Assembly: GCA_028291545.1 (NCBI GenBank)
Contig: JAQGHR010000139.1
Coordinates: 1 to 52,758 of the forward strand
Reading direction: 5' to 3'
Source of the DNA: Planctomycetota bacterium
Lineage (GTDB): Bacteria; Planctomycetota; Planctomycetia; Isosphaerales; Isosphaeraceae
DNA length: 52,758 nt
Positions 19,141 through 28,342 of this stretch are shown here, piece after piece; position 1 is the stretch's first letter, and the number at the start of each line of letters is the position of its first letter. A program made the position numbers and the translations under genes. The notes below the pieces were generated by a model that was not told the origin of the DNA, did not search any database, and was given only the letters and a program-made list of their open reading frames with translations.

Positions 19141-20153
19141 TCATACCCCCTCGGGATAGAGGACACCCGTTTTCGTCCAGAGGAGCCGCCTACGATTGGG
19201 ATTGATGTGCCAACTCTGTTCCTTGCGGTCGAAACGGGCCGTCGTCACATGGACAATCTCGCAGTCGTTATCGAGGAAGCTGAGGTAGGTGTCGACCGAG
19301 TCGACATCGTCGAACACCGGGATCAGGACCGCGTGGGTCAGCGATGCCGTCCCCACGAAGACGATCATCCCCCAGATCCGATCGCCGGAACTCATGCACG
19401 TCAAGAACGTGTGATCCGAGATCGAACCGGCGACCTGGATGTTCGATCCCACCATGGGCCGGACCATGTGTCGCCACTCCCGGAAATACGAGTGCGCGTT
19501 CGTTCGGACGACGTCCCTCGGGTTGTCGCGATTCTCCCGGGAGAATCTCCCGAGGATATCCCGGCCCACCAGGATTCCGTCGGCCTTCAGCGCATACCGA
19601 TAGCCCAGGACCCTGAAGACGCTCAGATGCGCGGCCTTGATCACCGACACCAGCGCGGGGACTCGCAGGTCGAGGTTCGTCTCGATCTCCCACTTGCTCC
19701 CACGGTCGCCAGAAGTTCTTCCTGCGATAGCTTGAGGCCGATCTCGAACGGATCTCCACCGTCTTCCATCGTGATCGGCGTGAAGACGGCGGGCAGCGAA
19801 CGGGACTCCGTGAGGAACGGGACCGGCGTCCCGTCTCGCAGGATCTTCAATCTGAACCGACGCGACCTCGCGCGACTGGCCAGGATATCCCGATGAGACA
19901 GGTCATGAGCGTCTTGAATGCCGACGAATTCGCCCTCGAAGTGGGCACCTTAAAAGCTATCGACATCCCGTCTCTGGACGATCCAGGCGCGGGCCGAGTT
20001 CCTGAAGGCCTCGTTGATGATGTGCCCCTTCTGGAGGGGGACGTCCTCATCCGTCCCCAGGATCGGGCAGGAGAACCGTTCGAAAGGCGTCCCGACGACG
20101 GAGGCGTAGTCCTTCCGCCAGTACTCCAATTGCTTCCGCACGTCAGGGTTCAC
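19141..20153 (-). pseudogene. Broken hypothetical gene with HNH-like segment
   Basis: The gene starts at GTG 20153 behind GGAAGG and would encode about 336 aa. Its N-terminus reads FSCPILGTDEDVPLQKGHII followed by NEAF, reminiscent of the Cys/His part of HNH nucleases near the start of some restriction-like proteins. The rest (for example SNIQVAGSISDHTFLTCMSS and FLDNDCEIVHVTTARFD) is unknown to me. Two lesions are visible. An in-frame TAA at 19950-19952 follows RRDVDSF, and the same frame then resumes with GAHFEGEFVG. A frameshift lies near 19705, where the frame switches to GSKWEIETNLDLRVPALVSV. Both joins restore sensible protein sequence, which supports a recently inactivated gene. Confidence 0.6.
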
Positions 20154-20246
20154 GGATCGCCTTCCTTACCGACCGGTGTCCGGGCTCTCTCGTGCGACAG
20201 ACTGAGTAGTATACCGATATCCAGACGCGTGGTCGTGGTCGAAGGT

Positions 20247-20560
20247 TCACGAGGCCAATGTCAGCCCGAATCGGCCCGCGCTCGTCGTGCAGCAATTGCA
20301 CGGGTTGTACGCTGGGTCGATCTCGACGTTCGCCCCGAACATCCTGCCCTCGTCGTGCGAGACGTTGGCGTGGAGACGGTCCGTCAGCCAGCAGTCGGTG
20401 ACGTTCCCCTCGTCGTCCGACGCGAGGGAGAAGCCCTTGCTCGGCTGCTTGTTGACGTTTCGCACCGGCGAGAAGGCGGCCACCCCTGGGGCGAGGCTGG
20501 CGTAGAAGAAGCACACCTGCCCCCCCGCGACGGGGCGGTGCTCGTCATTGCGATCGAGGT
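20247..20560 (-). pseudogene. Hypothetical gene fragment, N-terminus undefined
   Basis: The minus strand encodes GGQVCFFYASLAPGVAAFSP, then SDDEGNVTDCWLTDRLHANV and NPCNCCTTSAGRFGLTLAS before TGA. This looks like real protein sequence with several cysteines, but I do not recognise it. Upstream of about 20560 the frame turns into Arg-rich sequence typical of shadow frames and no good start is visible. It lies 94 bases before the HNH-like pseudogene on the same strand. It is probably the 3' part of a truncated gene. Confidence 0.35.
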
Positions 20561-20856
20561 ACTCTGGCTGGCGACGATCGCGCTGAGGACGGACCGCCCT
20601 CCGGAGCAGCGGGCCGGATCGTTTCGAGTCGCAAATTCGTCGACCCCGCGACGTGATGGCCACACCGGCACGAGGACCATGTCTCGCCTCCTGGGCGACG
20701 GGAGCAGGGCCGGTGTTCGTTCCCCTGGATCGGATTGGTGCTGGGCTACACGGCAAGGAGCACTTTGAAGTCCAGGGGCTCGAACTCAAGACGAGCCGAG
20801 TTCGGGCGGTCTTGCCATCGCTGGCTCGATCGGCGCGGACGTGATCCGGCCACCGC

Positions 20857-21078
20857 CTACTCCAACTCGTTCGCCGGATACGGTTTCTCCCCAGGGCGGC
20901 CCGGGGCATCGGACATCTCCCCGGTCCAGAGATTCACCGCGACCCCCGCGAGGATCAGCCCAGCGAACAGGAACCCGCCCCAGCCCGCCCGCTGCTCCGT
21001 CGCCAGCCGCCCGGCGATCTCGAAGAGAGAGGTCGCGGACCCCAGGAACATCAAGCACCCCACCAGTTGCCTGCCCAT
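20857..21078 (-). CDS. Small membrane protein
   Basis: This 73-aa protein has two hydrophobic stretches. The first is QLVGCLMFLGSATSLFEIAG; the second is GGFLFAGLILAGVAVNLW, with a charged C-terminal tail (GEKPYPANELE). I do not recognise a family. Its ATG (21076-21078) overlaps the TGA of the preceding gene (21078-21080) in an ATGA arrangement, so the two are probably translationally coupled and act together or in one membrane-associated process. Confidence 0.55.
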   Translation of the reverse strand: MGRQLVGCLMFLGSATSLFEIAGRLATEQRAGWGGFLFAGLILAGVAVNLWTGEMSDAPGRPGEKPYPANELE

Positions 21079-21338
21079 CAGCGACCTCCAGTGGAATCCT
21101 CCGAACCGTCGCCCCGTTCAGCGGGGATAGACGATGAAACCGCGGCCCAACTGTCCCACCGGCACTTCACCTTCGTGTTCGATAGCGCGTCCTGGATGCC
21201 GTCCACGGAGACGGCAGGACCCTCGTAGAAAAATCGCCCCTCGTAGTGCGTGACGACGAGCCCCGCCGCCCGCATGTCGCGCACGAACACCCGGTACTCA
21301 GGGCGCTCGTACTCCGGCAGTTCATCCGAACGGCTCAT
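21078..21338 (-). CDS. Hypothetical protein, first gene of a coupled pair
   Basis: This 86-aa acidic protein contains YRVFVRDMRAAGLVVTHYEG and GRFFYEGPAVSVDGIQDAL. I recognise no family. The start ATG 21338 is preceded by a GGGGGA purine tract. The stop overlaps the start of the small membrane protein, which suggests an operon. The gene is divergent from the EEP-family gene, and the 160 bases between them should hold both promoters. Confidence 0.55.
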   Translation of the reverse strand: MSRSDELPEYERPEYRVFVRDMRAAGLVVTHYEGRFFYEGPAVSVDGIQDALSNTKVKCRWDSWAAVSSSIPAERGDGSEDSTGGR

Positions 21339-21498
21339 GGCGTGTCCCCCGTGCCCGTCCACCGACTTCGCACCCCTTTTGGCATCTCCGCCCATGAGGG
21401 TGCGTCCTGGTATAGTGCCCTTGTCCTGAGGGCCGACACGAAGACCGGTCCCGAACCAGGCATTGCCCTGGTTCCTTCCCACGGAGGGCTCCTCGTTC

Positions 21499-22308
21499 AT
21501 GGGTCCGACGATCCGTGTCGCCACCGTCAACATCCTCAACGACCCCTCCCGCTGGGAGGAGCGGCGGGCGTTGCTGGTGCGCGAACTCGCCGCCCGCTCC
21601 TTCGACCTGATCGCGCTCCAGGAGGTCACGAACCCCCTGGGGGCGAGCACCGCCCACCGGCTGGCCGACGACCTGGGCGGCTACTCGGTCCACGTCTGCC
21701 CCAAGTCAGGATGGGCGCGGTCGCGCGAGGGGATCGCCATCCTCAGCCGGTTGCCGGTGGAGGACCACTCGACCCTCGACCTCGGTGGCCAGGGGAGGAC
21801 GGCCCAGCGCGTCCTGGTCCGGGCCGGGCGACGCCCCGTCGCCTTCGCCAATGCGCACTTCTACTGGCTCCCCGGTGCCCACGCGGCGCGTGTTCGGCCG
21901 GTGGGGCGGCTGGTCGAGTGGCTCGGCGGCCTGCCCTCGGGTACGCCGGTCATCGCCGCCGGGGACTACAACGGGACGCCGGGCTCACCGGCGATCGCTC
22001 TGATGGGGCGGGCCTTCGCGTCGGCGTATGCCGCCCGTCATGGCCGGGAGCCGGACTTCACCTGCCCGACTGCGCTGGTCAGCGGCGGGCCGTCTCGCCG
22101 GGCGATCGCCGGTGCTTTGATGCGGGCCTTCACCAACCGGCCGGGCGAGTCGTGGCGCGGGACTCTCGACTACATCTTCGTCAGCCCGCAGGTCCGCGTG
22201 GTCGAGTGCGAGGCGTTCCTCGATCGCCCGTCGCCGCACGATCCCGGCCTATACGCCTCCGACCACCCCGGCCTGGGCGCGACCCTGGAGATCCCGCTCG
22301 GCGGTTAG
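21499..22308 (+). CDS. Endonuclease/exonuclease/phosphatase (EEP) family hydrolase
   Basis: This 269-aa metal-dependent phosphodiesterase has the family's hallmark positions in order: FDLIALQEV (metal-binding Glu), the FANAHFYW segment with a catalytic His, VIAAGDYNGTPGS (Asp and Asn), LDYIFVS, and a terminal SDHPGLGATLE (Asp-His pair). No signal peptide or membrane segment is seen, so it is probably cytoplasmic. Substrates in this superfamily range from DNA to phospholipids and nucleotides, and sequence alone does not decide. ATG 21499 is preferred because GGAGGG precedes it and the protein begins directly on beta-strand one (TIRVATVNIL); an upstream ATG at 21463 is also in frame. Confidence 0.8.
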   Translation: MGPTIRVATVNILNDPSRWEERRALLVRELAARSFDLIALQEVTNPLGASTAHRLADDLGGYSVHVCPKSGWARSREGIAILSRLPVEDHSTLDLGGQGRTAQRVLVRAGRRPVAFANAHFYWLPGAHAARVRPVGRLVEWLGGLPSGTPVIAAGDYNGTPGSPAIALMGRAFASAYAARHGREPDFTCPTALVSGGPSRRAIAGALMRAFTNRPGESWRGTLDYIFVSPQVRVVECEAFLDRPSPHDPGLYASDHPGLGATLEIPLGG

Positions 22309-22558
22309 ATCGCGTGGGAGCACGCTCCGGTATTTTGTGCTGGAGGGCCTGGCCCCGGATCGCTTCCCCACACGATCGATCGCCGACCTCATCGTCCCGG
22401 GACAAGAAGAAGACTGGCACGGCTACGGTCCCCAACAAGCCAGGGCTCGGTCTCGTGGTTGGGCGTTTGTAAACCCGGTCGCACCCTCTTCAGCATCCCC
22501 GACCGCTCATGACGGGCAGGACCGTCGACGAGCGTCGGGACATGCCCCGGAGGTGGCG

Positions 22559-23039
22559 ATGACCGTCAGGCAACTACGCGCCAAGCTGTTCGATGTCGAG
22601 GGCCAGGACGCCGAGGCCAGCCCGGACCTCATCCGCCGCCTCCTGGGCGAGGCGGCACTCCCTCTCAAGGTGGTCCGGGGGCGGGGCGGGGGTGTCGGTG
22701 GAGGTCGATCTCTACGAGGCGGTGGATCGAGACCCCGATGCCTTCCTGCTGGACCTGTCCAGGCGGCTGGCCGGTCACGAGGACCTGATCGACCTCGATT
22801 ACAAGTGCGTCGGCAGCCGGCGCAACATCTTGTTCCTGGAGGTGAGCGGCGTCGACGAGGCCGCGGCGACACGGACCAGGCACTCGGAAGTCACCCGGAT
22901 CGCCCTGAGCGTGCTCGGGATCGACTCCCTCGCCGACCACGGCAGCGACCGCCTGGACTTCGTCGAACTTGGCAGGTCGGCGATCCGCGAGGCGCTGGCG
23001 GCGTCCTACGAGGCGGGGCGGGAGGCGGGTGCGGGGTAG
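22559..23039 (+). pseudogene. Hypothetical gene with a frameshift in a G-rich tract
   Basis: ATG 22559 opens MTVRQLRAKLFDVEGQDAEA and continues to PLKVVRG. The frame then shifts within a run of G residues (about 22676-22696). The protein continues in the next frame with VSVEVDLYEAVDRDPDAFLL, SRRLAGHEDLIDLDYKC and IREALAASYEAG up to TAG 23039. A product of about 160 aa would result from a one-base correction. I do not know the family. The lesion sits in a homopolymer-rich stretch, so a sequencing error is as likely as a true mutation. The 3' end overlaps the convergent NUMOD4-HNH gene by 34 bases. Confidence 0.5.
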
Positions 23040-23608
23040 TGCCCTCGATCGCGAGGGCGAACCCGGGACGAGGCGATCGGCGGTGACTCGGGGAGGTGCC
23101 TCCATGACCTATGCCCGACGATCGCCTGGACGTTCTGCCAACTGATCCCGAACTCCGAGGCGAGGAGCCGCATCGGCTCGCCCTCGCCCTTCCGCCTGCG
23201 GATCTCCAGGACATCCACCTCGCTGAGCTTCGAGCATGCGGTCGCCGAGCCCACCCGCCGGGTGCCGTGCCGGAGCTTGTCGGCCTCGTTGGCCGTCGGC
23301 GTGTCCCATCGGAGGTTCGCCACTCGGTTGTTGGTGCGGTCGCCGTCGTTGTGGCAGCCGACCATCCCCTCGGGGCATGCCCCGACGAACGACTCCAGCA
23401 CGAGCCGGTGGACGTAGCGGATGCTCTTCCTGCCGCAGCAAGAGAGGTTCACCGTCATGTAGCCCCGGCTGCGGGGGATCGGCTTCAGCGACACCCAGTT
23501 CTCCGTCGTACCGCTGCGGCAACCCGGACCCCGGCGAGACTGGACCACGCCCTTCCTGTTCACGCGGTAGCCGGGGAAGCCCGCGATCGGTCGAAATTGG
23601 TCGCTCAT
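23006..23608 (-). CDS. NUMOD4-HNH endonuclease (homing-like)
   Basis: This 200-aa DNA endonuclease of the free-standing phage or homing type looks intact. The N-terminus (MSDQFRPIAGFPGYRVNRKG, residues 1-22) is a NUMOD4 motif. The central HNH region holds YVHRLVLESFVG, VGCHNDGDRTNNRVANLRWD and TPTANEAD, with the His-Asn and Asn-Asn-Arg positions of the His-Me finger. A helix-turn-helix-like segment follows (LASEFGISWQNVQAIVGHRS). The Arg-rich last 30 residues may be poorly conserved. Such genes are selfish and often carried by phages and mobile DNA, consistent with this accessory region. Confidence 0.8.
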   Translation of the reverse strand: MSDQFRPIAGFPGYRVNRKGVVQSRRGPGCRSGTTENWVSLKPIPRSRGYMTVNLSCCGRKSIRYVHRLVLESFVGACPEGMVGCHNDGDRTNNRVANLRWDTPTANEADKLRHGTRRVGSATACSKLSEVDVLEIRRRKGEGEPMRLLASEFGISWQNVQAIVGHRSWRHLPESPPIASSRVRPRDRGHYPAPASRPAS

Positions 23609-23815
23609 GACCGTAGGTAGGCACGCCGGACGATTTCTCCGACGAATTCGGGCAGGAATGATTGAGCATGAGAAATCCCAGGGGTCGATATTCCGGACTT
23701 TGGAGCTTGATCAGCAAGAATTCGTCGTCGCCCGACTCCATAGGGTCATGGAAATAACAAATCTCCGGGGCACCCGACCTGCCCCCTGTCCCTTGAGGAA
23801 GCGGACGCCATCTGC

Positions 23816-24010
23816 GTGTGCGGGACGTGCGGCGTCGGGGCCTGCGGCGGCTGCGTCGGGCGATGCGAGGACTGCGAGACGGCGCTCGTGTGCAGCGTGT
23901 GCTTCATCCTGGACGACGAGTTCGACCCCTGGTGCCCCCGCTGCGCCGGGGAGAGATCCGTTGATCGCACGGAGTCGAGGCCAAACCTTGTCGCAGATCG
24001 AACCCCCTAA
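23816..24010 (+). CDS. Cys-rich zinc-ribbon small protein, start uncertain
   Basis: The frame encodes VCGTCGVGACGGCVGRCEDC, followed by CSVCFILDDEFDPWCPRCAG. There are many CxxC pairs, which suggest one or two zinc ribbons. GTG 23816 is the first usual start codon, but the same frame is open from 23744 and already reads CPLSLEEADAICV before it, so the true N-terminus may lie upstream or be lost. I do not recognise a family. A diverged partial copy of the last ribbon lies at 27611-27676, beyond the FG-GAP gene. Confidence 0.4.
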   Translation: MCGTCGVGACGGCVGRCEDCETALVCSVCFILDDEFDPWCPRCAGERSVDRTESRPNLVADRTP

Positions 24011-24121
24011 CCGGCAAGATCGCCCGGATTCGTCGGTCCTCGGGGTCGCCGAATGCATCCCCTCATGGGAGAATCCATCGACGAAGAGATCATCCCGGCG
24101 AAGAACACCCAGGAGAGTGAT

Positions 24122-27100
24122 ATGAAGCTGACACATCGCCGAGGGACACTCGGCCGGTCGTCCCGAGCCCGACGGCCGTTCCTCGGCGGATCATTCGTCG
24201 AGCCCTTGGAGAGACGTGCGTTGCTAACGATCGCACTCTCCCCGGCCGCGAACTACGGCGTGGGGTCGCCCAGGGGCGTGGCGATCGGCGACTTCAACGG
24301 CGACGGGGTGCCCGACATCGTCACTACCGGCGCGAATGGTGGCGACAAGTCGTTCACCGTCCTCCTGGGCAAAGGCGACGGCTCCTTCGGCGCTCCGACG
24401 GAGTTCTACGGCGGGTCCGGCCCGACCCACGTCGCGGTCGGCGACGTGAACAACGACGGCAAGCTCGACGTCATCACCACCGCCGGGGTCTCGGCCGACG
24501 TGATGCTTGGTCATGGCGACGGCACCTTCGACGGTCCCCTGTCTTACGGCAACGTGTTCGTCCCGGGCGGGCTCCGCGTGGCCGACCTCGACGGCAACGG
24601 GAATCCCGACATCGCCATCGCCAACGTGGCCTACCCGACGGGCGACCTACTCTACGGCCGGGGCGACGGGACCTTCGACCTGCCGGCGACGTTGACCTCC
24701 ACCAATAACCAGTCCGACGTCGTCGCGGCCGACCTCTTCGGCGACGGCAGGCTCGACCTGGCGGTCTCCAGCCCGGACAACGTGGTCTCCGTCCTGAAGA
24801 ACCTGGGCGGCGGGGTCTTCGCCCCGCCCGTCGATTACCGATTCCAGACCGGTTCCGGCGGCGTCCAGATCGTCGCGGCCGACTTCAACAACGACCGCAA
24901 GAATGACCTCGCCGTGGCGAACTCGGGCACGTCGAACGTCGGCATCCTGCTGAACAACGGCGACGGCACCTTCCGCGAGGTCAACGCCCCGGGCGGCCTG
25001 ATGAGGGCGGAATCCGTGGCCGTCGGGGACATCGACGGCGACGGAAACACGGACCTGGTCGTCGCCGACGGCTTCAGCGGGGGGCGGGTCGCGGTGTTCC
25101 TCGGCCACGGGGACGGCAGCTTCGCCGCGCCCCAGACCTTCGACACCGACAACACCTCGTACAACACGTTCGGCGTGGCGGTCGCCGACCTCAACGGCGA
25201 CGGCCGCCCCGACATCGTCAGCACCAACGCCGACGGCGTGGCCGTGCTCCTCAACGAGACCCCGATCTCCGCGCAGAACAGCGTCCTCTCGCTCGATTCG
25301 TCGAGCTACACGGTCGATGAGAACGCCGGGACGGCCACCGTCATGGTCGACCGCGCGGGCCGGTCCTCGGGCGTCGTCTCGGTCCACTATGCGACCCGGG
25401 CGGGGACGGCGATCCCTGGCTATAACTACCGGGACGTCTCGGGAACCGTCACCTTCGGCGATGGCGACTCCACGCCCAAGGCGATCCAGGTCCCGATCCT
25501 TGACAACGCCAATCTCGACCTGTATCCCAACAAGACCATCGTCCTCTCGCTCAGCCAGCCGTCGCCCGGCAGCCTCCTCGGCAGCCCGACGACGGCCACC
25601 ATCGGCATCGTCGACGACACGCTTCGCTCGCTGTCGGTCAACGACGTGACCGTGAACGAGGCGGTGGGGACCGCGACCTTCGTCGTGAGCCTGAACACGG
25701 CGAGCGGCCTGCCCGTCACCGTCACGGCGCAGACGTCCGACGGCACGGCCGTCGCGGGCGAGGACTACGCGCGCGTGGGGCCGATCGTGCTCACCTTCGC
25801 GCCGGGCACGACGACCCGGACCGTGACGGTGCCGATCCTGAATGACGCGGTCTTCAAGTCCAGCCAGGTCTTCGCCCTCAACCTCTCGTCGCCGACCAAC
25901 GCGGTGATCGCCAGGGCGCAAGGCACCGGCACCATCATCGACAACGACGCGCCGCTCATCATCAGGGCGGCCACGGTCACCGCCGTCGAGAACCAGCCCT
26001 TCTTCGCAACGCTCGGTTCTTTCGTCGATCCAAACGGGACAAGCCCGTCCGACTCCTACGTGGTCTCCATCCAGTGGGGCGATAGCCCCGGGAATGAGCT
26101 CACGACGGTCCAGTCCAACACGCGCACCGTCCCGGTGGTTGCACCACACCTCTACGCGCATGAGGGGGTTTACGCGATCTCGGTCAGCGTGGTCAAGAAC
26201 GGGCCAGGTTTCACCGGCATCTTCACCGACACCTTCTTTAGCCAGGCCGTCGTTTCCGACGGTGCCCTGGCGGTTCAGGCGGCGAACCTGACTCCCCTCG
26301 TGGGCATCCCGTTCACCACGAACGTGGCCAGCTACCAGGATGCGGGCGGGTTCGACGATCCGTCGAGCTACGTCGCGACCATCGACTATGGCGATGGAAC
26401 CTTGGGCGCGCCGGGGAGCACGCAAGCGGCGATCTCGACGGACGCCAATGCCCCGCTGTCCGGCTTCATCTCCGGTACGCACACCTACGCAACCGCGGGC
26501 ACCTATGACCTTGCGGTCACCCTCCGCAGCGCGGGCGGCGGCGTCATCACCGGGTCCCAGCTCATCACGGTTCGGAACGTCCCGCCGGCCCCCGGATTCC
26601 TCAGCGGTTTCCTCAACCCGGCCAGCGACAGCGGGGTCTCGAACAGCGACGCGATCACCAACGTGACGCAGCCGAATTTCGAGGGGTTCGCCACCCCCGG
26701 CGCGACGGTCAAGTACTTCGCGCAAGCGTCCGGCGGCACCCCGTTCCAGATCGGGCAGGGGGCGGCCGACTCGTCGGGCTTCTACTCGACAACGAGCTTC
26801 AACCCCCTGGCCGACGGCCAGTACACGATCACGGCGTCCTTCTCCAACGTCGCGGGGGTGTCATCGACCTCGATCCAGGTCCTCCCTGGCGGGGGCAAGG
26901 GACCCTTGATCATCGACACGGTCGCGCCGAGGACAACGTCGCTGCTCTTCGACCGCCTGAAGGGCACGCTCCGGGTCGGTTTCCGGGACGATGGCTCGGG
27001 ACTGGACGTGTCGAGCCTCCTGGACGGGGCGAATTTTCGCCTCTCCAGCCCACACACCCGTGCATCGACGACCGTCGTCAACGGCGTGGCCCTGAACAAC

Positions 27101-27490
27101 GACCCGACAGGTGGGTCGAACTTGATGCGGGACGTGACCTTGACGTTCAACCATGGCCGCAAGCTGAAGTACGGCGTCTACACCTTCATCGCGCGCTCGG
27201 GCGGCATCCGGGACGTGGCGGGGAATGCGCTAGACGGCGAATTCTACGGGAGGTTCCCGACCGGCAACGGCCATCCCGGCGGTGACTTCGCCGCCACCCT
27301 CGCCTCGCACCAGCGGGTCGCCCGCGCCCCCGGCACGGCCACCGCAACGGTCAAGCCGACCGAGCAATCCACCGGAGCCTCGGCGGGCCGGGTCGCGGTC
27401 CACCCCGCAGTTCTCCTCGCGAGATTGAAGTCCGTCGCGCATTCGAGGATAGGTATGCGGCACGTCGCGTTCGTGAATGTCGTCCGGTAG
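24122..27490 (+). CDS. FG-GAP and Calx-beta repeat surface protein
   Basis: This 1122-aa protein is presumably secreted. Its basic N-terminus carries VEPLERRALLT, a close match to the LEPR-XLL signal. Residues about 35-385 hold FG-GAP/VCBS-type repeats with calcium-binding-like loops (IGDFNGDGVPDIV, VGDVNNDGKLDV, ADLNGDGRPDIV). Two Calx-beta domains follow (about 388-610; YTVDENAGTATVMVDRAG, VNDVTVNEAVGTATFVV). Then come PKD-like and Ig-like beta-sandwich segments (VSIQWGDSPGNE, ATIDYGDGT) and a C-terminal region with an Ig-like fold. A calcium-stabilised adhesin or matrix role is inferred. ATG 24122 follows AGGAGAG and starts directly on the signal; the longer frame from 24053 is less likely. 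Confidence 0.85.
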   Translation: MKLTHRRGTLGRSSRARRPFLGGSFVEPLERRALLTIALSPAANYGVGSPRGVAIGDFNGDGVPDIVTTGANGGDKSFTVLLGKGDGSFGAPTEFYGGSGPTHVAVGDVNNDGKLDVITTAGVSADVMLGHGDGTFDGPLSYGNVFVPGGLRVADLDGNGNPDIAIANVAYPTGDLLYGRGDGTFDLPATLTSTNNQSDVVAADLFGDGRLDLAVSSPDNVVSVLKNLGGGVFAPPVDYRFQTGSGGVQIVAADFNNDRKNDLAVANSGTSNVGILLNNGDGTFREVNAPGGLMRAESVAVGDIDGDGNTDLVVADGFSGGRVAVFLGHGDGSFAAPQTFDTDNTSYNTFGVAVADLNGDGRPDIVSTNADGVAVLLNETPISAQNSVLSLDSSSYTVDENAGTATVMVDRAGRSSGVVSVHYATRAGTAIPGYNYRDVSGTVTFGDGDSTPKAIQVPILDNANLDLYPNKTIVLSLSQPSPGSLLGSPTTATIGIVDDTLRSLSVNDVTVNEAVGTATFVVSLNTASGLPVTVTAQTSDGTAVAGEDYARVGPIVLTFAPGTTTRTVTVPILNDAVFKSSQVFALNLSSPTNAVIARAQGTGTIIDNDAPLIIRAATVTAVENQPFFATLGSFVDPNGTSPSDSYVVSIQWGDSPGNELTTVQSNTRTVPVVAPHLYAHEGVYAISVSVVKNGPGFTGIFTDTFFSQAVVSDGALAVQAANLTPLVGIPFTTNVASYQDAGGFDDPSSYVATIDYGDGTLGAPGSTQAAISTDANAPLSGFISGTHTYATAGTYDLAVTLRSAGGGVITGSQLITVRNVPPAPGFLSGFLNPASDSGVSNSDAITNVTQPNFEGFATPGATVKYFAQASGGTPFQIGQGAADSSGFYSTTSFNPLADGQYTITASFSNVAGVSSTSIQVLPGGGKGPLIIDTVAPRTTSLLFDRLKGTLRVGFRDDGSGLDVSSLLDGANFRLSSPHTRASTTVVNGVALNNDPTGGSNLMRDVTLTFNHGRKLKYGVYTFIARSGGIRDVAGNALDGEFYGRFPTGNGHPGGDFAATLASHQRVARAPGTATATVKPTEQSTGASAGRVAVHPAVLLARLKSVAHSRIGMRHVAFVNVVR

Positions 27491-27498
27491 TCCCCCCA

Positions 27499-27542
27499 TC
27501 GGCGTCGAGTTGGCCAGGTAGTCACCGCCTACTCGACGCCGA
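27499..27542 (+). terminator. Hairpin after the FG-GAP gene
   Basis: Two 12-base arms (TCGGCGTCGAGT, 27499-27510, and its complement, 27531-27542) enclose a 20-base loop just after the stop at 27490. No T run follows. It is plausible as a terminator or a stabilising 3' structure. Confidence 0.4.
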
Positions 27543-27610
27543 GCCCCTCACGATGTACGCCGCAATTTTAGCATCAAGCTCGCCTCGGTATTCGTCAAGT
27601 CTCGCCGGAT

Positions 27611-27676
27611 GCGGAGTCGCGACTTGTCCAGGGCGACGAGTTCGACCCGTCGTGTCCTGGGTGCGCGGCCGGGCGG
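27611..27676 (+). pseudogene. Partial zinc-ribbon copy
   Basis: This frame reads AESRLVQGDEFDPSCPGCAAGR. It parallels the end of the Cys-rich protein at 23816 (DDEFDPWCPRCAG) but keeps only the last CxxC. No start codon or stable frame surrounds it, so it looks like a relic of a related gene. The rest of 27543-27907 holds nothing I can support. Confidence 0.35.
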
Positions 27677-27907
27677 CCGCCGGGGGGCCGTGTAGCTCCC
27701 CGGTCGCGGCTATTTTGTGATCGCGGCTCTTGCGGTTCGCGCCGAGCCAGGCGGAAGCCATGGCGAAGGGCGTGAAGCGACACCGGTGCTGAGCGGGGGA
27801 GACGGTCACAGTTCGCAGGGCGTCCCGGCTTTATCGCCGGACGCACCCTCCTGGGCAGACGAAGGCGGGGCCAAACCGACCCCGACCATAACCCCGGGAG
27901 TGTTGCC

Positions 27908-28342
27908 ATGCTGGACTGGACAATCGAGCACGAGCGTTTCGAGCGGGTCGCCTACCACCGGACCCTGGACGCCGCCAAGCGGGCGTTCAAGGGCTGGCAC
28001 GAGCGGAAGCGGGACGACGCGGTGTCGGAGATGGTGGCCAAGATGTGGGACCAGTGGTCGCGCCTGCTCGAGAGGGGCAAGGACCCCGAGGGGATGGTCA
28101 AGACCCTGATCAAGTGGGCGATCCTCTGGGTCCGCTATGATCGCAAGGTCGCCGGTCGGGCGCGGGGCATCGACGTGTACGACTACCGTGCGGGGATGAC
28201 CCGGCAGGACCTCGACGGCCAGGGACGCCCCCATCCGACCGAACGTGGCGACCGGCAGAACGCCCGGATCGACTGGCGCGGCGTGAAGCTGGACAATGAC
28301 CCCGCGTTGTGGGCGGAAGCCAAGGATGAATTGGGGCTCTGA
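27908..28342 (+). CDS. Hypothetical protein, 144 aa
   Basis: This charged, mostly helical soluble protein contains YHRTLDAAKRAFKGWHERKR, then EMVAKMWDQWSRLLERG and IDVYDYRAG. The helical first half with WDQWSRLLERGKDP and KTLIKWAILWVRYDRKVAGR superficially recalls region 2 of small sigma-like factors, but I see no promoter-recognition domain and do not claim that role. From memory, similar genes occur near recombinases in planctomycetes. ATG 27908 follows GGGAG. The end, WAEAKDELGL, is intact. The gene probably belongs to the element that carries the recombinase downstream. Confidence 0.6.
   Translation: MLDWTIEHERFERVAYHRTLDAAKRAFKGWHERKRDDAVSEMVAKMWDQWSRLLERGKDPEGMVKTLIKWAILWVRYDRKVAGRARGIDVYDYRAGMTRQDLDGQGRPHPTERGDRQNARIDWRGVKLDNDPALWAEAKDELGL

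Noticed and set aside
24647..26725. 692-codon minus-strand frame opposite the FG-GAP gene
   Set aside because: High-GC antisense shadow; composition is Arg/Asp/Val-rich and the plus strand has clear domains.
27522..27809. 95-codon minus-strand frame after the FG-GAP gene
   Set aside because: No recognisable sequence, and it overlaps a hairpin and a zinc-ribbon relic on the other strand.
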